Of a stretch of DNA of 64,000 bases, positions 56,011 through 64,000 are shown piece after piece. Below the pieces are notes generated by a model. The model saw only the letters and a list, made by a program, of their open reading frames with translations. It did no database searches and had not been told where the DNA came from. The DNA lies in contig CP154957.1 in assembly GCA_039621445.1 (NCBI GenBank), positions 43,300,265-43,364,264 of the forward strand. The letters are read 5' to 3'. The DNA is from Euglena gracilis (lineage: Eukaryota; Euglenida; Euglenophyceae; Euglenales). Position 1 is the first letter of the stretch, and every line of letters begins with the position of its first letter. A program made the translations under genes and the position numbers.

Positions 56011-56533
56011 CAGACTCTCATTGTGGGATTCGCTCCCAGATGTGCACCAGAATTAAGCAGAGCCAGGCCAGAGATTCCTAATTTGTACATTCCACAATCT
56101 GTAATCTGTAACTTTGTGCAGGTGGCAAGCAGCATGAACCCTTTGGGGCTTTGACTTCTGGTTTGTTTCTTGCTGTGGTTTGGGAAGATTTGGCACAATG
56201 AATTGGTTGATTGAGAAATCAAGGCGCAAGGAGGAGCAGATTGAAAACGAAAATTTGAGGCAGTGTGTCAAGTACCTGGGGAAAGATCCTACAAATGTCT
56301 GTGGCCCCTGGGCGCTGAAAGTTTGCTGACAGGGAAGGATATATGCTGCCAGGGGCGTACAAGAATTGCTACAGAAAAACCTGTAAATGTCAATTCTGTC
56401 AATGGCAAAGACAAAGTGGGGGCCAGAGTGGGGCCCCCATACACAAAGGGTTCAGGAGCCTTGCAGAGATGTCCAAGTTGTACATGCTGAAGTTTAAAAG
56501 TCAAGGAATGCTGAGGTTTGTGATGCCAGCATC

Positions 56534-56857
56534 GTGCATTACAGCCCTGGACATGGTGACATTGAAGTTGGTGAAGGTGGATGTGGTGATGTACAGATAG
56601 GTTATGGGGACCAATTGCATGCCAGAAGTGGTGATGGAGAACATGCTCAAGCTGTGCATGCCACAGGTGTACATGCTGGTGATGCAGTGCAAGAAGCAAG
56701 CCAGAAGGAGCTGTCAAAGGTCAGGTGCGAGTCCACCGACGAGGAAGAACCGTTCAACTGGGAAGTCCCGAAGAAGGGTGTGGCTGAGCCAAGTGCACAC
56801 GAATCCAAGTCGAGACTGAAGAATGAGACGACCAGTTGGAAGCGGAGAAGGAGATGA
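56534..56857 (+). pseudogene. Element X reading frame, cut by the LTR retrotransposon
   Basis: A Gly/His-rich start of low reliability is followed by a protein-like stretch: VQEASQKELSKVRCESTDE, then PFNWEVPKKGVAEPSAHESK and the basic end TTSWKRRRR. The LTR element begins three bases before the stop shown here. Skipping it and one GAGA copy continues the frame for about 12 codons (LKLKAAKPLEE, stop near 62973). Unrecognised; a charged nucleic-acid-binding or Gag-like protein would fit. Confidence 0.4.
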
Positions 56858-57355
56858 AAACCCTTTCTTGGTTCGATGTTTTTGCGGATCCTTCGGCTTC
56901 GGCTTTTCGGCCGCCGGGCTTCGAAGCCAACCTTTTCAATCTTTTTCTTTTTGTCCTTAGGCTTTTTCCATTGAACCTTGAAATTCATTTTTTCTTCAAT
57001 TCTGGTTCTTGCATGCACAAACAATTTGTTTTTTTTGTAGTATTCACAAGTGCATTGGTGGGGATAAGATCCCTGTGTGTGAGATTCGGTTTGAAATTGG
57101 TGGGTTCGAGTGGGGAGTTTCTTAGGTTAATTAGGGAAAAATGACAAATCCTACTGTGGAAAATTGGCCGTCCAGTCTTGAAAATTTCAAAGAATCGGCC
57201 CTGCAAGGTCAAAATTGAGTTCAGGCCTTCAAGCCGAACCATAATAATCTTTTCCCTTGGTTAAATTCGACTGAAAACCAAAAAGTGGTATTTCAGTGTT
57301 TTTCGGCCCCACTCGGGCAAAATTTGGCCAATTTTTGGGTTAGGACCCCTTTACA
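56855..57355 (-). repeat. LTR, 3' copy (minus orientation)
   Basis: The 501-bp direct repeat matches 62422-62931 with few differences, including single-base run-length changes. Bounded TG...CA. Confidence 0.9.
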
Positions 57356-58266
57356 GTCCCCCACTTAGAAAAATCTCGGAGAGATTTGAAAAACGAAAGT
57401 AAAAAAGAAGGGTTCCGAACGAAAGAAACAATTTGGTTTGCGAAAAAAAAGAAGTCGTATGTGTGCGGTTGGTAAGAGCAACGAGAGGCGGGGGCAGCCC
57501 AAAAGGCCACCTCGCGAAAGTAGAGGTGGGGGGAGGCAGCCCCACGGGCCACACCGCACCCCGTGGGGATATGGTGCAACGGTGCAACGTAAAAGTGGAG
57601 CAACGGGGTGGCGCACGGTGCTTTGCAACGGTGCGGTACCGCCGCCCGTCGCCTCATGCCGTGCTCCTTCGCCGCCACGGTACCGCGTATGTGTGAGTCG
57701 TGTGTTCACAATCACAATAAGGTATGCGGTTTTTATCCCCACACAACACACGACACTCATGCTTAGAATGACACTTTGCGGGCACCCAAGGCGGGTCGGG
57801 TTGCAACTACGAAAGTTGCACGCCGAGCCACAATGGGGCCTTGGCATGGTTTCGCGTTTCCAACTCTTGCGAACCGTTTTTTTTTATACCAACCGTCTTT
57901 CAAGAAATCTGGTTGTTAGGCTTCAGGTTTTTTTTTTTGATTGTTAGGCTAGCCTTCCGTTAGGGATTCTTCCTGTTAAGGAGCTAACTCCTTTTTTTTT
58001 CTTTGGTTGGGCCCTTTTTGTTGGGGTTTTTGATTAGCCCCTTTTTAAGGAGCAAATTACACTCTTTTTTTTTAATGTAGCGCGCTTTTTGTTGAGGGGA
58101 TTGTTGAATTTCGTGATCTGTTGCTTGTCGCGACCAAACACCAAAAATCAGAATCAACGAAAACAACCCTGCAAACCGCGGGATTGGTTCCCCGCAATGA
58201 CAATTCATCACTTTTCCCACAACCGTAACGGAAATGCGACTTACGGATCCGTTTTTGTGGGGGGGG

Positions 58267-61200
58267 TCACATCAACCCGTGCCCTCCCGGGCCGTCTCTC
58301 AAATTTGGCCCAAAATTTCCACCTCTTAGAGAAAAAATGTGCTTGGAAAATATGTCCACCTTTTGCTTTTCAAAAAGCAAATCCAAATCTGTGAAATTCT
58401 CACCTCCTTGCCATTCCAAAAATTGTTCCTCCGAACCCAAAATTCCTTGGGGGGTTCCTACGGGAGCCTCACCGACAAAATCGTCGGCCATGTCCCATGC
58501 CTGGGCAAGTTTGTTTCCCAAAATTCTCTAAAAATTCTCGTTGGTCGACCGTTCAACCCATTTTTTCTTCTCTTTCCCCAAACGGGCGGAAGAAATTTGA
58601 AATAATTCACTTTTTTCCACTTGGGAAAAATGAGGGGGTGCAAAATGCGTTTCAACCCTCCCCTCTTCCTTTTCCACCTGAAAATTGTCCACTTCCACCA
58701 CCGTTTCCCAAAAACTGGGGTTTATCCAAATATCAAATTCCCTTTCGTCATGGGTCATTCGTTGGGGGGGTTCCCTTGGGGACCAACACTAAACTCTCCC
58801 CCTTTGGAATATGCCTTTCCTCTTTCCCGTCAACCTGAAAAATGACCAAATCTGGGTCTCGGTATTTTTTATGTGACGTCCCACCAAAAAATGTTTCCAC
58901 CAAAACGGTGAAAATGTCTTTTGGACCCAGGGATGGTGAACTTGCACCAAAAGCCCGGCCACAAACGGTTTGACAAACCCTCCACCATTCCCCATATACG
59001 AGTGGACTTTTTGTAGTCAAAAGGACTACATTGACAAAAATCAACGTTCAAAAAAATCAGCCCTTTCAAAAAGTCACGGTCCTTAATAAGGCCGTTCCGG
59101 GGAATTTTAATGAAAATTCTGGGGGGTTGTAAAAATTGGGTGTTGGAAAGTGTCATTTTTGTGCGAGAATCGGCATACTCCAGTTTTTTTTCACACATGC
59201 TGGGGTCTTGACCATATTTTGTATGAAGCACGGATGCAAAAATCAAGTCCACCCCCCCTCCAGACTTTGTTCCCATAAAAGCTTCAAAAACTTTGGTACT
59301 TTTGACCCAAAAAATCGCTTGACTTTGTCCACAAAAGTGTTTGACTGTGGCACAAATGTTTTCCGAAACAAATTTTGCGTTGGGGGCACATGAACAAAAG
59401 TGCCCGTTGGCCACCACTTTTTCCTTGGGCAGTTTCCCAACCTTTGTCATAAAAATTGGTCGTCCCGCCCCCCTTGCCTCGTCCTCCCCCCCCCATGGGC
59501 ATGGTGCCCAAAACTTGGTGTGGGGGGGGGAGCTTGATTTGCATCCAGATTTTTTGTCCAACAGTTTGAGGCATTATTCCCAACCTTACCACAACACTTA
59601 CACGGTGCTCTGATTACACACGTTGTGTGGTTGGGGTTTGGGAGCGGTGCTTCTTTCACCTCTGAAGATTTTTTTGACAACGCCCTCCTTTCTTGTGGAT
59701 TTCTGGTGAAATTCTGAGAAACATTCTCGTTTCGCGTTTTCTGAATGAATTTGGTCCCCCCCATCCAATCAGGGGGTTGACTCGTTTCAGGGGGGGGGGG
59801 CACCTGACCCTTTAAATTCCATCCCCTCACCATTTGATAAAAAAAATCCCTGTGTCATTCTCACGATTTGAGCGGGGGGGAAATGAAACTCCCTGGGGGA
59901 AAACAATAATTTTTGTCCAATTGACCACCCATTGAGTGAAAGAAGCGGATTTTTATCCCTTGCCAACTTCTTTCTGGTTTCTTCCTCATTCTGGCTTTCA
60001 TTCCTCCTTTTTTTGTGCAAAATCTGGGGAAATCCCCGTCTTATCACATGACAGGTGTCCGCATGAGATGGAGATTTGAAAAAATTCTGAATCGTCAAAA
60101 ATTCTGTCTCAAAAAGTTTCCAATGATCCCCCAAAAAAGGTTGTTGAAAGTTTGGACAGTTTCGTTGTAAAAATCTGCCAACGAAAAGAAAATTCAGGCC
60201 TGTGACCTGAAAATCTGTTGATTTTTGCCTCTTTTTCCACCATGTCCCAAAACGGGATACCAACAAAAATTGAAATCTTGCAACCAAAAACGGTGCCTTC
60301 CCCCATCATCCCTACCCCTGCCCCCATCCTTGTGATCAAAATTTGCACCAGGACCATCACAGATGGAAATTGTTCGTGTGTTTCAACGGAAAATTCCAAC
60401 ACGCTTAACTGGGGGGCATTCAAAAGGGGTATTGTTTGTGAGGCTGTTACTTCCAAATTTACGGAGGGAAAATCCATCATTCTGGGGGAACCAAAAAACA
60501 GAGTGAGGGGGGTAAAAACTGTTGTGGGTTGGGTAACGGGAACGTGCAAAGTGTGGCTTTGCCAACAGTTGTAGAAACCACCTTATGGTGCTCCTCCCCT
60601 TTGGGCAAGACCACCACTCCAGCACTGTTGCCCAAAAGGCCGCTCCCCCTACCTCTGGGCCTAGATTGCCCGAGTAGGAAGCAACGGGAGGGGAATTTGA
60701 AAATTTTGAAAAACCAACCCACTCATTCTCTCCGGGCTTGTCCTTCTTGTTCTTTCAGGTCCCAACCCAGGCCTTCTCGTCGTTTCATGTCCCAACCGTG
60801 GTCGCAACCCATAGCTCAGTCCCAACCCATAGCTCCTGGGTGGGGTACTCGTCGCTGCACTGGGTGCTACTGGCCCCGCTGCACCGCCACCACAGCGGTG
60901 CAGGGGAGTGGGCCCCCGGACGCCGCCACCACACGCCGGGGTTGGGGGTCTTCCTTCCCGGGGTGTGAAAACAAAATTTGCGGCCAGTCATCTGGGCAGG
61001 GGGAAAAAACTGTCCACGTTGACCCCCTTCCGCAATAAACTGGGATTGTGTCCGTTTGAAAATTCTGAGACCCTCCAATTGAGAAAAGCTTTGCTCAATC
61101 CCAATAACCAAAGTGAAAATTTGTATAAATCCTTGAATTTTCAGCAAAACTGCCTGAAATGGCGTTTGATTTGAGTTTTCCAAAACTGATAATTTCTCGT

Positions 61201-62422
61201 CAAAAAGTTCTTGCCTTTTGGCGCTGTGGTCCAAAGTTAAATTGGGCTGGAATCCCGCTGAATTTTGATCACTTTTGACCAATGCGGTTTCCATTTTTGA
61301 ATCTGGGGGATCTGAAGTTTTTTCCAACTTTGCCCAGGAAATTTGAAAAAATTCTTCAGCAAGCACCTCAAACTGAATTATTTTGTGCACTCTCCTCCTT
61401 GCACGTTCTTCCCAAGGATCTTTGTTTCCCCCCTCCATCTCCATTTCCACAGGGGGGCTGAAATTTGTGTGAGGGGGACAATTCCCGTTTCTCCTCCAGC
61501 CAATAAGTTTGATCCGTGCCCGCTCCCAGCCTGGGGGGGCAGAAGTGAAAAATTTCCCGTACGGAGGATTCCACCCATCTCTGACAAGGTTGGCTTAAAA
61601 AATGTGAAAACCACAGCAAAAATCTGTGGCACAAGGGAAAGTTGTCTCGTACGGAGGATATCACACATCTCCGACCGTTTTGGCTGAAAATATGCCAAAT
61701 TCACAGGAAATTTCTGTGACGGGGAAAGGGAAAATTCACTTTTTTCACCTGAAAACTGAAAGATCTTGGGTGAGACAACGACTGGGTTTTTTTGTGGAGG
61801 AAAATACGTGCCACTTTGTAAATGGGACCCTGCCCCCCACAAAAAATCTTGCTGAAAATGGATGCAGCTGGCAAAAAAATGTGGGGAGACTTCAGAAAAT
61901 TCCAGAAAATTCTGTGTCCTCATCGTAATTCTTGCTGAAATTGGCCAAGTTAACTGTGAAAAACCATCTCGGGTCTCTCGGGAAAATTCAGAGGTAACCC
62001 ATGAAAATCTGCTGGTATTTCACTTTTCTGAAAAATCTGTGGTGATGCGACAAGTAAATCTGGCAAGAACGATCTTTCTGAAAATCTGTAGATGGAATGC
62101 ATTGTGGCACCAAAATTTTCCCTCCTGACACTTCTGAATGCCTACAATTTTTCGGATTCTTTAGAAGCCTTTGGGCTGTGGGTGGGGGTTGTATGCTGGC
62201 ACACCCTTGTCGTGTGTTGTATGTGTCCGCTTGCTGAGGTCCAGCAGCTTCAATAACGCGCGCTGGGGGGCCATTGCAGGGCCCCCCTCCACCAGCTGCA
62301 GCTGTCAATAGTGTACTTGTTTCTTCAGCTTCAATATTTCTTGTCTTTCTTCTTTGTCTTTCTTCTGCTTCAGCTTCCTGGCGTGCCTTGCTCTGGCCGG
62401 AGGATCCGGGTAGGACCTCCAT
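58267..62422 (-). pseudogene. Gag-like region of the LTR retrotransposon
   Basis: Minus-strand coding text runs across several frames. Near the start is a charged stretch KARQEAEAEERQRRKTRNIE (about 62310-62390), then KFPVNLAYFQPKRSEM, FEVLAEEFFQISWAKLEK (about 61340) and RGFPQILHKKRRNESQ (about 60000). A run of C near 59790 joins to PPPPETSQPPDW and KEAPLPNPNHTTCVIRAPCK. CKCCGKVGNNASNC (about 59575-59620) is a retroviral-type zinc knuckle CX2CX4HX4C in which the His is Asn. Downstream text (FQVDGKEERHIPKGESLVLV, about 58770-58840) has no assigned domain. Stops and frameshifts mark it as decayed. No protease, reverse transcriptase or integrase motif was found. Confidence 0.55.
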
Positions 62423-62931
62423 GAAAACCCTTTCTTGGTTCGAATTTTTTGCGGATCCTTCGGCCTCGGCTTTTTGTTGAGGCGGCCGCCGGGCTTCGAA
62501 GCCAACCTTTTCATTCTTTTTCTTTTTGTCCTTAAGCTTTTAACATTGAACCTTGAAATTCATTTTTTCTTCAATTCTGGTTCTTGCATGCACAAACAAT
62601 TTGTTTTTTTTTGTAGTATTCACAAGTGCATTGGTGGGGATAAGAACCCTGTGTGTGAGATTCGGTTTGAAATTGGTGGGTTCGAGTGGGGACTTTCTTA
62701 GGTTAATTAGGGAAAAATGACAAATCCTACTGTGGAAAATTGGCCGGCCGGTCTTGAAAATTTCAAAGAATCGGCCCTGCAAGGTCAAAATTGAGTTCAG
62801 GCCTTCAAGCCGAACCATAATAATCTTTTCCCTTGGTTAAACTCGACTGAAAACCAAAAAGTGGTATTTCAGTGAATTTCGGCCCCACTCGGGCAAAATT
62901 TGGCCAATTTTTGGGTTAGGACCCCTTTACA
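62422..62931 (-). repeat. LTR, 5' copy (minus orientation)
   Basis: The 510-bp repeat is partner of 56855-57355. The adjacent TGGAGG primer-site candidate at 62404-62421 supports minus orientation. Confidence 0.9.
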
Positions 62932-63648
62932 GAGAAGGTTGAAGCTGAAAGCTGCCAAGCCACTCGAGGAATGAGCGGACTGGGAGTAAACCTGATTGCC
63001 TTGTTCTTTTTGCCCCCTGTCAGAAGCGGGTAGAATTTTCAGTGGCATGTCGGTTTATGTGGCAAGTCCTGGGGGCCCATCTTCAGGGATGTTTGCCCAG
63101 GTAACTTTTGTCCCAAACCCCCGCCCCCTGTGTGGCAGGCCCTGGTAGCACGTCTTCGACAATTGCTCAGGTAGCCATTGCTCCAGGGAACCAATTGGCC
63201 CCTGTGCACAAACCGCAGGCAGTGGACCACGGCGTGCACGGGTGTGGAATGATGGGAATTAATCAGAGCCAGGCCAGAGATTCCTAATTTGTACATTCCA
63301 CAATCTGTCATCTGTAACTTTGTGCAGGTGGCAGGCAGTATGAACCCTTTGGGGCTTTGACTTCTGGTTTGTTTCTTGCTGTGGTTTGGGAAGGTTTGGC
63401 ACAATGAATTGGTTGATTGAGAAATCAAGGCGCAAGGAGGAGCAGATTGAAAACGAAAATTTGAGGCAGTGTGTCAAGAACCTGGGGAAAGATGCTACAA
63501 ATATCTGTGGCCCCTGGGAGTTGAAAGTTTGCTGACAGGGAAGGATTTATGCTGCCAGGTGGTTACAAGAATTGCTACAGAAAAACCTGTAAATGTCAAT
63601 TCTGCCAATGGCAAAGACAAAGTGGGGGTCAGAGTGCCCCCCCCCCTA

Positions 63649-64000
63649 CATCCTGAGAGTCATACATTTCTGTGGCAGGCTGCTTATGCCAAAGCTTGCA
63701 GCTTGAAACTGCCAAGTCCCCTCCCATTTGCATGCAAACATGTTTTGCCAGGCTGTTGTGCAGCTTTAGGTGAAAATAAGCATCTTTCAGATCAATTTCG
63801 CCACAAAACCAACCTTTTCTTATATATCGGAAGTTTTTCCCATGTGTTCCAGTCAGAAATTCTGGGGGGTGAAGCGGGTATTAACTGTTGACAATCTGAA
63901 ATTAATTTTTCTTTGGTCTTCTCCCCTCCTTTTTTGGAAATGATGAAGTTAGGGACAAAATGCTTTGCCTCCTCTGGGGGGATTTGCCTGGTTGCCCCTG
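63649..64000 (-). pseudogene. DIRS-type retrotransposon, reverse transcriptase N-terminal half (runs off window)
   Basis: EIDLKDAYFHLKL (63761-63799) is the conserved palm motif of DIRS reverse transcriptases. One frame over, WQFQAASFGISSLPQKC (about 63663-63713) equals the usual QF-K-LPFGL-SAP box. Further upstream VPNFIISKKGGEKTKEKLISD matches the SPVFVVPKK-G-R-I-D box. The text stops 8 codons after SSLP, and the missing stretch to YLDD resumes near 56035, so the element was split here. Confidence 0.8.

Larger units (their letters stand above)
56855..62931 (-). mobile_element. LTR retrotransposon, 6.1 kb, minus orientation
   Basis: LTRs of 501 and 510 bp (56855-57355, 62422-62931) begin TGTAAAGGGG and end GGGTTTTCA when read on the minus strand. 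A 4-bp target duplication GAGA flanks them (56851-56854, 62932-62935). Next to the upstream LTR is TGGAGGTCCTACCCGG, a plausible tRNA primer site; next to the downstream LTR is the purine tract AAGTGGGGGA. The interior codes on the minus strand for a Gag-like protein; no polymerase or integrase was recognised, so it may be non-autonomous. Confidence 0.87.
56049..63639 (+). mobile_element. Element X with 387-bp terminal direct repeats, inserted in the DIRS reverse transcriptase
   Basis: The blocks at 56049-56435 and 63253-63639 are nearly identical direct repeats, each opening near AATTAAKCAGAGCCAGGCC and closing near AAAGTGGGGGYCAGAGTG. DIRS sequence lies outside both. Without the LTR element inside, X would be about 1.5 kb. 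Each repeat carries the start MNWLIEKSRRKEEQIENENL. The class is not recognised; an LTR-like or DIRS-like split repeat is possible. Confidence 0.6.

Noticed and set aside
58089-61928. Plus-strand frames of 100-169 codons inside the LTR element
   Set aside because: They are antisense to the Gag-like coding text, whose zinc knuckle, LTR ends, primer site and purine tract all point to the minus strand.

Overview
The window is nuclear DNA of a eukaryotic microbe, most likely a euglenid (Euglenozoa). It has spliceosomal GT-AG introns many kilobases long, a pyrimidine-AG acceptor a few bases before a start codon (as expected for spliced-leader trans-splicing), CCCTAA-type telomere-like repeats, and above all two introns without GT-AG ends. 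In both of those, intron bases +4 to +6 pair with bases -8 to -6, the layout I recall for the nonconventional introns of euglenids. Coding density is very low. The DNA is filled with transposon debris, hairpins and runs of G or C.

The one host gene I can reconstruct is a complete replication factor C small subunit (RFC4 of animals, RFC2 of yeast) on the + strand: 11 exons from 14526 to 52602, 359 residues, all phases consistent and no frameshift. Exons total about 1.08 kb of 38 kb. Introns 2 (25396-25530) and 6 (44539-45243) are nonconventional; the other eight are GT-AG.

Region 1-14.5 kb: G/C-run DNA, a 19-bp satellite, a modular dispersed repeat (family A), a broken minus-strand reading frame with four 2A-like (NPGP) motifs that is split by a clean 815-bp transposon insertion (3.7-6.6 kb), tandem duplications and long hairpins. 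Region 14.5-52.6 kb: the RFC4 gene, with introns that hold a hAT element with terminal inverted repeats and an 8-bp target duplication (16565-17984), a CENP-B-type DNA-binding remnant (20.4 kb), a second copy of the 815-bp element family with another element nested in it (25741-26897), a foldback element with telomere-like repeats (about 30.8-31.1 kb), a hAT transposase scrap (38.5 kb), a cluster of palindromes (41.0-41.6 kb) and a Tc1/mariner DD37E element lodged in a TGTA microsatellite (48874-50466).

Region 53.5-64 kb is a nest of retroelements: a decayed minus-strand DIRS-type element (reverse transcriptase, RNase H, Dam-like methylase motif, tyrosine recombinase), broken inside its reverse transcriptase by an element with 387-bp direct repeats, which is itself broken by a 6.1-kb LTR retrotransposon (LTRs 56855-57355 and 62422-62931, 4-bp target duplication) carrying a Gag-like zinc knuckle. 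All functions are read from sequence motifs only.
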